From contig NZ_JAAGOA010000007.1 of assembly GCF_010550675.1 (NCBI RefSeq), forward strand, positions 62,001 to 126,000: a stretch of 64,000 nt of DNA, read 5' to 3'. A program made the translations under genes and the position numbers. Under the pieces are notes generated by a model, which saw only the letters and a program-made list of their open reading frames with translations, was not told the origin of the DNA and made no database searches. Each line of letters opens with the position of its first letter. Within the stretch, counting starts at the first letter, position 1. This stretch comes from Phytoactinopolyspora halotolerans (lineage in GTDB: Bacteria; Actinomycetota; Actinomycetes; Jiangellales; Jiangellaceae). Positions 35,310 through 44,540 of this stretch are shown here, piece after piece.

Positions 35310-37028
35310 CTAGCCCCGACCCAGGAAGGCGAGCAGCCGGTCCAGCGGCCAGGTATTGATGACCTCGTCAGCACTCAGCCAGCCACGCTGCGCCGTCCCG
35401 ATCCCATACCGCACGAACGGCAGATGGATCCGGGAATGCGAGTCGCTGTTGATCGCGAACTTCACGCCGTGCCGTCGCGCCCACAGGATGTGTTCATCGC
35501 GCAGATCCAGCCGGTCCGGGAACGAGTTGATCTCCAATGCGGTCCCGGTACGGGCACATGCCTCGAACACGGCGTCCAGGTCCACGTCGATGGGGTCCCG
35601 TCGTCCGATCATCCGCCCGGTGGGATGTCCGATGATGTGCACATGCGGGTTCTCGCAGGCGCGCACCAGTCGCCGCGTCATCTCCGCCTTCGACTGAGTG
35701 AAGTGTGAGTGCACCGACGCGACGCAGAGGTCGAAGGCCTCCAGGAACTCCGCGGGCCAGTCGACGCCGCCCTCCGGATCGATGTTGAGCTCGGTGCCGT
35801 GCAGCAGCCGCATGCCGCCGTGCTCCCGGTCCAGCTCGCGCACCCGTCCGCGCTGCTGCAGCATCTTCTCGTCGGACATGCGCTGCATGTACAGATTCGG
35901 CGCATGATCAGTCACGGCGTAGTACTCGTAGCCGCGCTCCGCGGCGGCGGCCACCATCTCCTCCAACGCACTCAGGCCGTCGGTGAGGTCGGTGTGCGTA
36001 TGCAGGTCTCCACGGAGGTCGTCCTCGGTCACCAGGTCGGGCAGCTCGCCCCGCTGGGCAGCCTCGATCTCGCCGCGGTCCTCGCGCAGCTGCGGCGGGA
36101 TCCACGGCAGGCCGAGCCGCTGGTAGACCTCTTCCTCTGTTTCGGAGACCAGCAGCTCGTCGGTCTCGGCGTCGAAGAGCCCGTACTCGGACAGCTTGAG
36201 ACCGGCATGGACGGCCATCTCCCGGGTGCGGACGTTGTGTGCCTTCGACCCGGTGAAGTACTGCATCGCCGCGCCCCATGACGCCGGCGGCACGACGCGG
36301 AGATCGACCTGCAGGCCCTTCGCCGTGCGGATGGACGTCTTCTTCTCCCCGTGTGCGATCACCTCGGCGACGTCCGGGAGTCCGACGAACGTCTCCATCA
36401 GCGGGCCGGGATCATCAGAGGCGGCCAGGATGTCGATGTCGCCGATGGTCTCCCGCATGCGCCGCAGCGACCCGGCGTACGCACACCGCCGGCAACCGGT
36501 CACCGAGGACAGCTCGCGCACCATCGTCTCGGCTGCCTCAGTCGCCAGGTCGATGCCCACCCGTCCACCGGACGCCTGCAGCAGCTCGATCCCGTGCAGC
36601 AGGTTCGCCTCGGTCTTCTCGCCGAACCCCTTCAGATCGCGGAGCCGCTCGGACCGGATAGCCTCGGCCAGTTCGTCGACGGAGGAGACCTCAAGCTCCT
36701 CGTACAGAGCCATGGCACGCTTCGGACCCAGCGTCGGGATCGCGGTGAGCTGCCGGACACCGGCCGGGATCTTCGCCCGCAGTTCCTCCACGGCCCCCAC
36801 CTTGCCGGTGGTCATGTGCTCCACGATCTTCTCGGCGATGGACGTGCCGACGTTCGGGATGCGCTTGATACCGGCGAGGTCGAGGTCGGAGACATCTTCA
36901 TGGTGGCCCGCCACGGCGCGGGCGGCCTTCTCATAGGCACGCACCTTGTAGGCGTCGCCGCCGGTGATCGAGACGAGATCGGCGTACTCTTGCAGCAGCT
37001 CCGCGACCTCATCGTTCGCGCGTCCCAT
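35310..37028 (-). CDS. polX: DNA polymerase/3'-5' exonuclease PolX (family X plus PHP)
   Basis: 572 residues. Helix-hairpin-helix segments (IKRIPNVGTSIAEKI and IPTLGPKRAMALYEEL) precede a family-X palm with the catalytic pair in IGDIDILA and a third Asp in VDLRVV. The C-terminal PHP domain begins DLHTHTDLTDG and holds further His ligands in YAVTDHAPN, HSHFTQ and IINSDSH-like INSDSHSRIH. The enzyme acts in gap-filling repair. A -10 like TAGACT lies nine bases before the ATG, suggesting a very short leader. Confidence 0.94.
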   Translation of the reverse strand: MGRANDEVAELLQEYADLVSITGGDAYKVRAYEKAARAVAGHHEDVSDLDLAGIKRIPNVGTSIAEKIVEHMTTGKVGAVEELRAKIPAGVRQLTAIPTLGPKRAMALYEELEVSSVDELAEAIRSERLRDLKGFGEKTEANLLHGIELLQASGGRVGIDLATEAAETMVRELSSVTGCRRCAYAGSLRRMRETIGDIDILAASDDPGPLMETFVGLPDVAEVIAHGEKKTSIRTAKGLQVDLRVVPPASWGAAMQYFTGSKAHNVRTREMAVHAGLKLSEYGLFDAETDELLVSETEEEVYQRLGLPWIPPQLREDRGEIEAAQRGELPDLVTEDDLRGDLHTHTDLTDGLSALEEMVAAAAERGYEYYAVTDHAPNLYMQRMSDEKMLQQRGRVRELDREHGGMRLLHGTELNIDPEGGVDWPAEFLEAFDLCVASVHSHFTQSKAEMTRRLVRACENPHVHIIGHPTGRMIGRRDPIDVDLDAVFEACARTGTALEINSFPDRLDLRDEHILWARRHGVKFAINSDSHSRIHLPFVRYGIGTAQRGWLSADEVINTWPLDRLLAFLGRG

Positions 37029-37078
37029 GACATACTCAGTCTAGGACGACGCCGGCACACCTCGCCTGCGGCACACGG

Positions 37079-37753
37079 TCAGGCACGCGCTTGGCGGAGC
37101 CACTGCTCGACGCCCGCGACATGCACGGTCATCCAGGACCGCGCCACGTCCGGCTGGCCGGCCGCCAGCGCGTCGTAGACCGCGCGATGTTCGCTCAGCG
37201 TCCGCTCCGGGGCGCCCTGCTCAGTGAGGCCGCGCCAGACCCGCGCGCGCTGGGTCGGGGCCGACAATCCCTCGATCAACGACGTCAGCACAGGATTGCC
37301 AGAGGCTTCCCCGATCCTGCGGTGGAACTCCAGGTCGTTCGCGACCAGTTTCTCCACGGGCGCGTCGGAGTCGATCTGGTCCAGCAGGTCGCGAAGACCC
37401 GCCAGCTCGTCATCGTTGATCCGCGTCGCCGCCATCGCCGCCGCAGCCGGTTCGATGATCCGGCGCACCTCGAAGAAGTGCAGCACCGAGTCGTCACTGT
37501 GGAAGTCGACGACGAAGCTCATCGCCTCCAGCAGCAGTGGCGACTCGAGACTCGTCACGTAGGTCCCGTCACCCTGACGCACGTCGAGGATGTTCATCAG
37601 CGACAGCGCCCGGACGGCCTCTCGCAGCGAGTTCCGTGCCAGGCCGAGGCGCGCCGCCAAGTCCGCCTCACGCGGAAGCCGGTCTCCCGGTTTGAGCTCC
37701 CCGCCGACGATCATCTCCTTGATCTTGAGGATCGCCTCATCGGTGACGGCCAT
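37079..37753 (-). CDS. GntR-family regulator, FadR/FCD subfamily (glycan island)
   Basis: 224 residues. The wHTH LPREADLAARLGLARNSLREAVRALSLMNIL (about 26-57) is followed by an FCD domain with NDLEFHRRIG and LSEHRAVYDAL. GGAGG is seven bases before the ATG at 37753, favouring it over the GTG at 37759. The palindrome ACATCGGATGT lies 20 bp upstream, pointing to autoregulation. Related sites occur at both divergent glycosidase promoter regions, so this is the best candidate for master regulator of the fucosidase/hexosaminidase genes. The effector is unknown, perhaps a sugar acid. Confidence 0.9.
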   Translation of the reverse strand: MAVTDEAILKIKEMIVGGELKPGDRLPREADLAARLGLARNSLREAVRALSLMNILDVRQGDGTYVTSLESPLLLEAMSFVVDFHSDDSVLHFFEVRRIIEPAAAAMAATRINDDELAGLRDLLDQIDSDAPVEKLVANDLEFHRRIGEASGNPVLTSLIEGLSAPTQRARVWRGLTEQGAPERTLSEHRAVYDALAAGQPDVARSWMTVHVAGVEQWLRQARA

Positions 37754-37772
37754 GCCCACGCCTCCATCGAAA

Positions 37773-37783
37773 ACATCGGATGT
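37773..37783. promoter_or_regulatory. GntR operator upstream of gntR
   Basis: ACATCGGATGT is a dyad around a central G in the 53-bp gap before the regulator start. The same half-site (GGATG on one side, A-C-x-T-C on the other) recurs at 39830-39842, 56832-56844 and 56997-57009. Position implies negative autoregulation. Confidence 0.55.
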
Positions 37784-37806
37784 CTACCCCACAGGGTATG
37801 CCGATG

Positions 37807-39804
37807 TCACCCGGAAGCGCTCAACACCACGGGTTCCTGCACGTCCGGTGGCACCTGGACGGCCAGCCCGTCGCCGTTCCGCGCCACCGGCAGCTGCGAG
37901 ATCGCGTTCACCACCCGGAGCTCGCCCTTCCCGTCATCGATCACCTGCCAGCGCTGCGTCTTCGCGTCCGCCGCCGTGGAGCAGGGCGTCAGCGTGAACG
38001 GCGCGCCGGATTCCAACGGAACGTTCAGGTACCGGCGGCCCTCGGTGATGTTCATGCACAGCTCCGTGCCGTCCGCCCGCAACCGGTAGTACCCGTCGTC
38101 CGTGGGCAGCAGATCCCAGGTCGCCGCGGATCCGGAGGCGAACACCACATGGCCGCCGTCCTCCGCCGCGACGGGCGCGAGCCGGTCACCGGTCACCGCA
38201 TCGGCCAGCGCGTACGTGCCCTCCGGCAGCGGCTGACGATCACCGTCGTCCCAGCCCGGCGCCCGGCCGATCGCCTCGGCGAGCGCGACGAACTCCGCAT
38301 ACGTCTCCGACGGCTTGGGCCCGCCCCACGTCGCCAGGGCGATGTGCCGCAACGGCATGAAGGCCTGCTCCTCGACCTCGTTCTCCGTGTGGCCGCGGCC
38401 GTTGTCCGGCCACATGGTGATCTTCGCGCCGGTCACGTCGTCGTGCGGCTCGGTCAGCGTCTCGTTCTCGAAGACCAGCGGGGTCCAGTCCTGTTCGTAG
38501 AGCGCCTGGGTGTCCGTCATGAACCCGCCGCGCACCAGGTACAGGGCATACGAGGCGTTCATCACCCGGTGCCCCTGATCGAGCAGCTCCGACGGCGTCA
38601 GGATCCGCTCCCGCCCGTCCCAGTGTTCGACGACGATATCGGGGTCGAGCGGGACGGTGTTCTCACCGGCGAGCCCGTCATTCCAGATACGCAGCTTCTT
38701 GCCCTGGCCCTGGACGTGCGCGTTGATGCGGTTGACGAAGTCCACGAACGCGTCTTGCGGCGTAGCGTCAGGCCCGAACCTCTCCTGCGCGTATTCCAGG
38801 ATCTGCGGGAAGTTCGCATACTCGGAGCCGAGCATGTATTCGTCGGCGCCCATGTGCCAGTACGGCGCATCCCACACCTGAAGTGCCTCATCGATCAGTC
38901 CGGTGAGGAAGTCGAAGGCGGCGTCTTCGGTGATGTCCAGCCGGGAGGGCTGACGCTCACCGCTCCGGTCCTCTAGCTGCAACTCCGGGTAGTTCTCCAG
39001 GTACGGGTCCATGTGACCGGGCGAGTTGATCTCCGGGACGAGCGTGATGTGGTACTTCTCCGCCATCTCGGAAAGCTGCCGGATCTCGTCCTTGGTGTAG
39101 TAGCCCCAGAACGCCGTCTCCGGGTACTCGTCGCTCTTGACCTTCGCCTCGATCCAGAGCTGGTTGAGCTTGAGGTAGGACATGTCCTTCATCAACCGCT
39201 CGAACCACTCCATGGAGATGTGGATGTAGCAGGCGCAGACACCGACGCCTCGCTCCGCGTATTCCGGGACGTCGACGCTGCGGCCCATCGGGAGCGCGTC
39301 GTCGGTGGCCAGCATCTGCAGTATGGTCCGGGTCCCGTAGAAGACGCCCGTCTCGGTGGCCCCGGTGATGCGCAGGACGTCGTCGATCTCCAGCTCGTAA
39401 CCCTCGTCGCCGAGGTCGTCGGGGTCGGCGCGACGCGTGTCCAGCGTGAGCACGATGTCGCCGGCGCGTGCCCGGGCCGAACCGGGAACGACCGGGAGCC
39501 GGCGGCCGGTCTGTGCGGAGATCTCATGGACGAGTCGCCGCGCGTCGTCGAGGGCCCGATCCGTACCGGCGTCGACGATGATGCGCGACCGCCTGGTCAG
39601 CTCGAACTCACCGCCGTGGCGTTCCCGATCGTCCCCCTCCCAGTTCTCCAACGTCGGGATCACGTCCGGGCTCTCCGGCGCGGCCGTCACCGGTTTCGGC
39701 TGTTCGGCGTTGGCCGGCATGAGCGGCAGGGCGAACACGGCGACGATAATGATCAACGTGGCATGGACACGTGCGGGAATTCGAGGAGCGGGCCGAGTGC
39801 GCAT
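37807..39804 (-). CDS. secreted GH20 beta-N-acetylhexosaminidase with C-terminal ricin-like domain
   Basis: 665 residues. A signal peptide (about 1-33) is followed by a GH20b N-terminal domain. The GH20 barrel begins near ERGVGVCACYIHISMEW. The catalytic pair Asp321-Glu322 is in WHMGADEY. LVPEINSPGHM is also a GH20 hallmark. The last 130 residues (TYALADAVTGDRLAPV ... QRWQVIDDG) have the QxW pattern of a ricin-B-like lectin domain. It may remove terminal GlcNAc/GalNAc or act as a lacto-N-biosidase. GGAAGGA precedes the ATG at 39804. Divergent from the GH29 gene. Confidence 0.88.
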   Translation of the reverse strand: MRTRPAPRIPARVHATLIIIVAVFALPLMPANAEQPKPVTAAPESPDVIPTLENWEGDDRERHGGEFELTRRSRIIVDAGTDRALDDARRLVHEISAQTGRRLPVVPGSARARAGDIVLTLDTRRADPDDLGDEGYELEIDDVLRITGATETGVFYGTRTILQMLATDDALPMGRSVDVPEYAERGVGVCACYIHISMEWFERLMKDMSYLKLNQLWIEAKVKSDEYPETAFWGYYTKDEIRQLSEMAEKYHITLVPEINSPGHMDPYLENYPELQLEDRSGERQPSRLDITEDAAFDFLTGLIDEALQVWDAPYWHMGADEYMLGSEYANFPQILEYAQERFGPDATPQDAFVDFVNRINAHVQGQGKKLRIWNDGLAGENTVPLDPDIVVEHWDGRERILTPSELLDQGHRVMNASYALYLVRGGFMTDTQALYEQDWTPLVFENETLTEPHDDVTGAKITMWPDNGRGHTENEVEEQAFMPLRHIALATWGGPKPSETYAEFVALAEAIGRAPGWDDGDRQPLPEGTYALADAVTGDRLAPVAAEDGGHVVFASGSAATWDLLPTDDGYYRLRADGTELCMNITEGRRYLNVPLESGAPFTLTPCSTAADAKTQRWQVIDDGKGELRVVNAISQLPVARNGDGLAVQVPPDVQEPVVLSASG

Positions 39805-39955
39805 TCAACGGTCCTTCCGATCGGGACCCATACGTCGGATGAGTGCCCCACCATACACCGAGATACACGAAGACTAAAGCCCTTTACAACGTGTGCCTAT
39901 CCGACCACTATGGGGTCATACGTCTAGTCCACTCGGCCAGATCGGAGTAGGACAG
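39805..39955. promoter_or_regulatory. divergent GH20/GH29 promoter region with GntR sites
   Basis: ATACGTCGGATGA (39830-39842) lies just downstream of a minus-strand promoter, TTTAGT-N17-TATGGT, that would serve GH20. A weaker copy, CTATCCGACCA, is near 39898-39908 on the GH29 side, and CATACGTCTAGT at about 39918 may be a third half-site. Flanking bases around the first site (GACC-Y-ATACGTCGGATG) are almost identical to those at 56832. A short dyad TAAAG-CC-CTTTA lies between the promoters. Confidence 0.5.
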
Positions 39956-41914
39956 TTGCGCCAGTCACCGCCCCGCCGCGCGACCGCGGCAGTCACCGTT
40001 GGGACCGTGTTCGCCATCACCGCATCCATCGCCGCCACCACCTCGCCGTCCGCGTCGGCACCCCGTTCCGGAGGGAACGGGCACGACCCGGAGTGCGTGT
40101 CGACCGTCCGCCCCGCATCCGTCCTACCGGTGCTCGACTGCGACGGGTTCGACCGCGTCCTCGACAAGGCCTCGAAGACCGTCCCCGAAGCCCGGCACAT
40201 CAGCTGGCAACGGCACGAGATCACTGGATTCACCCATTTCGGCATGAACACCTTCACCGACCGGGAGTGGGGCTCCGGGATGGAGTCCGAGGAGGTGTTC
40301 GAGCCGCCGCGGGTCGACGTTGACCAGTGGATGGAGACGTTCACCGCGATCGACGCCGGCCTGGCGATGCTGACCGCCAAGCACCACGACGGATTCGTCC
40401 TCTACCCCACCCGCTACACGCCGCATTCGGTGATCGCCAGCCCGTGGTGGGTCGACCTGGAGAACTGCGACGACGCCGAAGCGGCCGCCGTCGTCGACGC
40501 ACGCGAACAGGCCGAACAGGACCGCGGCTCCGGTCTCGGTGACGCCTACTGGCAGATCCGCGACGCCGGCTGCCGGAACCCGCAGGGCGACATCCTGCGC
40601 AGTTACGTCGACGCGGCGCGTGCGGCCGGCAAGCGGGTGGGTGTCTACCTCTCCCCATCCGACGGAGCCGAGCTGCCGCACGCGTGGCACGCCGACACGT
40701 ATCTGCCGTACGTCGAAGACAAACCGGCGGACCAGCGCAACAGCGCCGAACGGGCGACCTTGGAGGACGCGCCCGCGCCGCCGGCCGGCCTGGGCAGATT
40801 CGGCAACGGCAGCGAGCCGACCGAGCGGACCATTCCCACCCTGGTGCCGAACGACGACCGCGCCGACGACGTCGCCTCCGGCGAACTGCCCAGCTTCGAG
40901 GTCGTGGCCAACGACTACGACGCCTACTACCTGAACCAGATCTACGAGATCCTCACCGAGTACGGCCCGATCGACGAGTTCTGGCTGGACGGCGCGAACC
41001 CGTGGGCGGACTCCGGCATCACCCAAGATTACGACTTCACCACCTGGTTCTGGCTGATCGAGCAGCTCTCCCCGGAGACTCTGGTGTTCGCCGGGCCGCA
41101 GGGCACCCGCTGGGTGGGCAACGAAGCCGGTGTCGCGCGCACCACCGAGTGGAGCGTCGTACCGATGACGGGCGACCCGGACAGCACCCACAACGAGGGC
41201 CTGATCCCCGGCGGCGCATGGGCCGAGGACATCGGTTCCCGCACCGTGCTGGCCGATCCGCGCATCGAGTACCTGCAGTGGTACCCGGCGGAGGCCGACA
41301 CGTCCAACCGGCCGGGCTGGTTCTACCACCCGGATGAGAACCCGAAGACGGCCGAACATCTGGTCGACACCTACCAGAAGTCCGTCGGCCGCAATGCGGT
41401 GCTACTGCTCAACGTGCCGCCGGCGCCGGACGGCCGCGTCGACGGACGCGACGTCGCCGAGCTGTCGGCCTTCGGCGACGCGATCCGGGCGACGTACCGG
41501 ACGAACCTGTTGGAAGCGCAGCCCGACGATACCGAGCCGCCCGGCGATCCGAAGCTCGTCGCCACGCTCACCGACGACGCCCTGGCCACTGCCTGGTCAC
41601 CGCCGCGGAAGGCGACGACCGGCACTCTCGAGGTTGAGCTGCCGGCCACGCGGACGTTCGATCGGATCAGGCTCGGCGAGGACATCACCCGCGGGCAACA
41701 GGTGGAGCAGTTCGCCGTCGACGCCTGGGATGCGGACGCGCAGGCGTGGACACGGCTGACCGACACCGACGGCGACCTGACGGCGACGACCATCGGCTAC
41801 AGCCGCATCCTCGCTCTCGAGGAGGCGGTCAGCACGGACCGGATCCGGGTGCACATCCTGCAGGCGCGGTCGACGCCACGTGTGACGTTCCTGGGCCTGT
41901 ACAACCGTCCGTGA
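39956..41914 (+). CDS. secreted GH29 alpha-L-fucosidase
   Basis: About 652 residues. The TTG at 39956 has GGAG eight bases upstream and gives a Sec signal peptide (MRQSPPRRATAAVTVG...). The barrel has FTHFGMNTFTDREWG and AMLTAKHHDGFVLYP, both strong GH29 markers. The probable nucleophile Asp is near residue 345 in EFWLDGANPW. A C-terminal discoidin-like beta domain (about 540-650) may bind sugar. Residues 281-312 form a family-atypical insertion rich in Ala/Pro. It removes alpha-linked fucose from oligosaccharides. Divergent from GH20 and probably under the same GntR. Confidence 0.88.
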   Translation: MRQSPPRRATAAVTVGTVFAITASIAATTSPSASAPRSGGNGHDPECVSTVRPASVLPVLDCDGFDRVLDKASKTVPEARHISWQRHEITGFTHFGMNTFTDREWGSGMESEEVFEPPRVDVDQWMETFTAIDAGLAMLTAKHHDGFVLYPTRYTPHSVIASPWWVDLENCDDAEAAAVVDAREQAEQDRGSGLGDAYWQIRDAGCRNPQGDILRSYVDAARAAGKRVGVYLSPSDGAELPHAWHADTYLPYVEDKPADQRNSAERATLEDAPAPPAGLGRFGNGSEPTERTIPTLVPNDDRADDVASGELPSFEVVANDYDAYYLNQIYEILTEYGPIDEFWLDGANPWADSGITQDYDFTTWFWLIEQLSPETLVFAGPQGTRWVGNEAGVARTTEWSVVPMTGDPDSTHNEGLIPGGAWAEDIGSRTVLADPRIEYLQWYPAEADTSNRPGWFYHPDENPKTAEHLVDTYQKSVGRNAVLLLNVPPAPDGRVDGRDVAELSAFGDAIRATYRTNLLEAQPDDTEPPGDPKLVATLTDDALATAWSPPRKATTGTLEVELPATRTFDRIRLGEDITRGQQVEQFAVDAWDADAQAWTRLTDTDGDLTATTIGYSRILALEEAVSTDRIRVHILQARSTPRVTFLGLYNRP

Positions 41915-41926
41915 GCTGATCGGGCA

Positions 41927-41954
41927 CCCCGCACCGGAACGTGCGGCAGCGGGG
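41927..41954 (+). terminator. nested hairpin after GH29
   Basis: CCGCAC (41929-41934) pairs with GTGCGG (41941-41946), with an alternative outer pairing of CCCCGC (41927-41932) with GCGGGG (41949-41954). It begins 12 bp after the fucosidase stop and 58 bp before the LacI gene. No U-tract. Confidence 0.4.
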
Positions 41955-41984
41955 CGCCGCGAGGTCGCCGCATACACTGTCCGC

Positions 41985-43007
41985 ATGCGCGTGACCATGC
42001 GAGATGTGGCCGAGCACGCCGGAGTCTCGGTCAAAACCGTCTCTCGCGTGGTGAACCTCGAGCCGCACATCCGGCCCGAGATGGTGCAGCGGGTACGGGC
42101 CGCGATCGAGGAGCTCGGATGGGTGCCGAACGGCAGCGCCCGCGCCCTGCGCACCGGGCGCACCGGCGTCGTCGGGATCGCCGTCGCCGAACTGCGGCGG
42201 CCGTATCTGGCCGGTCTGGTCGAGGCGCTCGTCACCGAAGCGGATCGGCGTGGAATGCAGGCCGCGGTCGAGCCGACGCACCGCGATCCGGAGAACGTGC
42301 ACGCCGTTCTCGACGCCAGAGGCCGGACCTTCGACGGCGTCGTCCTCATCGGCGACGACGACGCCACCGCCGTCGTACCGGACGGGCTGGGCGAGCGACC
42401 CGTCGTCGCGGTGCAGGCGCCGCGGATCTCGGGCGCCGTCGACCACGTCGCCGAGGACGTCGCCGACGCCGCGACGCTGATCGCGCGACACCTGGCCGTG
42501 ATGGGCCGTGCCCACCCGGCGATCCTCGGGCCAGACCGTGCCCGCACGCCCGGCGAGCCGGGATCCGCGCCGTCAGCGGCGATGCGGAGCGCACTCTTCG
42601 CCGCCGGCTTCGACGTCGACTCGGTACAGCACGTGCCGCTCGGCGGGACGTGGGACCGTCGCGCGGGTCAGCAGGCAGCGGCCGACGTGTTACATCGACA
42701 TCCGGGGGTCGACTCGCTGATCTGCGTCAACGATGAGGTCGCGCTCGGTGCGCTGGCGAGCCTCGCCGCCGCGGGGGTAGACGTCCCTGGGCAGGTCGCG
42801 GTGGTCGGCTACGACAATCTCGACGACGGCTGGTTCTCCACCCCGTCGCTCACCACCATCGACCCCGGCCGGGAACCGCTCGCCCGGGCGGCGCTCGATC
42901 TGCTCGCCGACCGGCTCTCCGGCCAGGCGTCCGCGCATGCGCGCTCCGCGGTGGTGCCGGTACGGCTGGTGCGTCGCGAATCGACGCTCGGCGCGGGAGC
43001 GACATGA
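41985..43007 (+). CDS. LacI-family regulator (first of a tandem pair)
   Basis: 340 residues. The N-terminal HTH is MRDVAEHAGVSVKTVSRVVN, with hinge helix NGSARALRTGRTG. The periplasmic-binding-like effector domain ends with VVGYDNLDDGWFSTPSLTTI, as in sugar-sensing LacI proteins. TACACT lies six bases before the ATG, suggesting a leaderless mRNA. The stop overlaps the second LacI gene. It is a candidate regulator of the GH127 operon. Confidence 0.9.
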   Translation: MRVTMRDVAEHAGVSVKTVSRVVNLEPHIRPEMVQRVRAAIEELGWVPNGSARALRTGRTGVVGIAVAELRRPYLAGLVEALVTEADRRGMQAAVEPTHRDPENVHAVLDARGRTFDGVVLIGDDDATAVVPDGLGERPVVAVQAPRISGAVDHVAEDVADAATLIARHLAVMGRAHPAILGPDRARTPGEPGSAPSAAMRSALFAAGFDVDSVQHVPLGGTWDRRAGQQAAADVLHRHPGVDSLICVNDEVALGALASLAAAGVDVPGQVAVVGYDNLDDGWFSTPSLTTIDPGREPLARAALDLLADRLSGQASAHARSAVVPVRLVRRESTLGAGAT

Positions 43008-44011
43008 GGCGGGCCACGCTCGACGACGTCGCGGCGCGCGCCGGTGTGTCCGCCAAGACCGTCTCCAACGTGCTGCTCGGCCGGCCCAACGTCTCGTCGG
43101 CGACTCGGGAGCGGGTACAGACGGCCGTGGCGGAGGTCGGGTATGCGGTCAACCCCGCAGGCCGAGGGCTGGTGTCGGGGCGCACCGGGCGGGTCGCCGT
43201 CGTCGTGCCGAACCTCTACCAGCCGTACTTCGCCGAGCTGGCGGAGCGGCTCATCCTCGCTCTCTCCGACCGGGGCCTGACCAGCACGTTGCGCATCGCT
43301 CACGGCCGTGCGGCGGAGCGGGATGCCGCGCTCGGTGTGACGACCCGCGACGTCGACGGCGTCATCGTGTGCCCGCATCACTTCACCGGCGAGATGCTCC
43401 TTGCGGGAGGCGTGTCCCGGCCCGTGGTCCAGCTCGGCGGCGCGCCGACGCCTGTGCTCGATTGCGTGGTCATGGGCGAGCACATCGGCTTCGAGGCGGT
43501 GACCCGGCACCTGCTGGCCACCGGGCGACGCCGGATCGCCCTCGTCTGGAACGGTCCCGAAGGGGTGCATCCGCAGGGCGCACGGTACGCCGGCTACCTC
43601 GCGGCGCACGAGGCGTTCGGCGTCCACCCGGACGAGGCGCTCGTCGCGTTCGGGTCGGACTGGGACCGGCGCGCATCCGGCTACGAGGCGATGGTGGGGC
43701 TGCAACGCACCGGCGCGACGTTCGACGCCGTCGCGTGCATGAACGATGCACTGGCCATCGGCGTCCTGCGGGCGCTGCGCAGTGGTGGTGTCCGGGTACC
43801 GGACGACGTCGCGGTCACCGGATTCGACGACACGGATGAGGGCGAGTTCACCACGCCGTCGCTCTCGTCGGTCAGCCCCGAGCAGGGCGAGATGGTCGAC
43901 GCCGCGGTGCGGATGCTGGTCGATCGGCTGGGCGGATACGACGGTGCTGGCCGCGAGGTGCGCACCGGCGCACACCTGGTGATCCGGGACTCGTCCGCGC
44001 CTGCGTCATGA
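43004..44011 (+). CDS. LacI-family regulator (second of a tandem pair)
   Basis: 335 residues starting ATLDDVAARAGVSAKTVSNVLLGRPNVSS, a typical LacI HTH, with hinge NPAGRGLVSGRTG. The C-terminus holds VTGFDDTDEGEFTTPSLSSV. Translation is coupled to the first LacI gene by ATGA. The two proteins differ through the effector domain, so they probably read different sugars or form a regulatory cascade. Confidence 0.9.
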   Translation: MRRATLDDVAARAGVSAKTVSNVLLGRPNVSSATRERVQTAVAEVGYAVNPAGRGLVSGRTGRVAVVVPNLYQPYFAELAERLILALSDRGLTSTLRIAHGRAAERDAALGVTTRDVDGVIVCPHHFTGEMLLAGGVSRPVVQLGGAPTPVLDCVVMGEHIGFEAVTRHLLATGRRRIALVWNGPEGVHPQGARYAGYLAAHEAFGVHPDEALVAFGSDWDRRASGYEAMVGLQRTGATFDAVACMNDALAIGVLRALRSGGVRVPDDVAVTGFDDTDEGEFTTPSLSSVSPEQGEMVDAAVRMLVDRLGGYDGAGREVRTGAHLVIRDSSAPAS

Positions 44012-44030
44012 CGCCACGCCGCGCGCCACG

Positions 44031-44098
44031 ACGTCGTGGGCTCACGTAACGCTTGAGCGCCCCGGCGACGCCGCAAGCGTTACCTGAGCCCACGACGT
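44031..44098 (+). terminator. 24-bp inverted repeat after the LacI pair
   Basis: 44031-44054 (starting ACGTCGTGGGCTCACG) pairs with 44075-44098 with a single mismatch over 24 bp and a 20-nt loop. It starts 20 bp after the second LacI stop. The length is unusual for a plain terminator and no U-tract follows. Confidence 0.5.
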
Positions 44099-44179
44099 GC
44101 AGTAGAACAGCGTTGCGCGGACGGCCGCCTGGACCACAGCCGCCGATGGGACGGTCGAGCCATCGGTCGCGTGGCCAAT

Positions 44180-44450
44180 CGTGCGGATTTCGGCCGCCTC
44201 AAGGCGGTCGTGCCACCGGTCGTGCGGAACCCAACCGCTCCAAAGCGGGTCGTGCCGCCCGTCGTGCGGAATCCAACCGCTCCAAAGCGGGTCGTGCCAC
44301 CGGTCGTGCGCATTTCAGCCGCCTCTCGCCGCCTTTGGCCCGTTGAGTGACTCGTCGTGTGATGCCGAGCTGCTCCACGCGGTCAGAATCACCACGACCC
44401 GACACACGAACACGCCGCACGGTCAGAATCACCACGACAGCTCACACAGG
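44180..44450. repeat. 42-bp tandem repeats with hairpin core, non-coding
   Basis: Units: 44180-44220 (41 bp), 44221-44262 and 44263-44304 (42 bp each, about three differences), then a decayed unit from 44305. Each holds a short stem: CCGCC-TCAA-GGCGG in the first, CCGCT-CCAA-AGCGG in the second and third. The pairing base changes on both sides, so the stem is kept. Further on, CGGTCAGAATCACCACGAC occurs twice (about 44380-44440). The 530-bp gap 44012-44540 has no convincing gene. Confidence 0.65.
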
Positions 44451-44478
44451 TGCCGCCCGACCGCTCCGAGTCCACCTA

Positions 44479-44507
44479 TTGACAACGCTGAACTAGGCGC
44501 TTAGCGT
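44479..44507 (+). promoter_or_regulatory. GH127 operon promoter with overlapping dyad
   Basis: TTGACA (44479-44484) and TAGCGT (44502-44507) are 17 bp apart. The bases between and around them form the imperfect dyad ACGCTGA ... TTAGCGT (44485-44507), with GCGCT-type halves typical of LacI-family operators. It lies 34 bp before the TTG start and downstream of two LacI genes, so it is a likely target of one of them. Confidence 0.6.
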
Positions 44508-44540
44508 CTCCTGCAACCTCGACGCCGAAGGGAGCCAGCG

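Noticed and set aside
44180-44304. CRISPR array
   Set aside because: The units are near-identical over their whole 42 bp, with no alternation of constant repeat and variable spacer, and no cas gene is nearby.
44053-44346. 97-residue open frame through the 44 kb repeats
   Set aside because: It only reflects the 42-bp period being a multiple of three; there is no start context or recognisable product.
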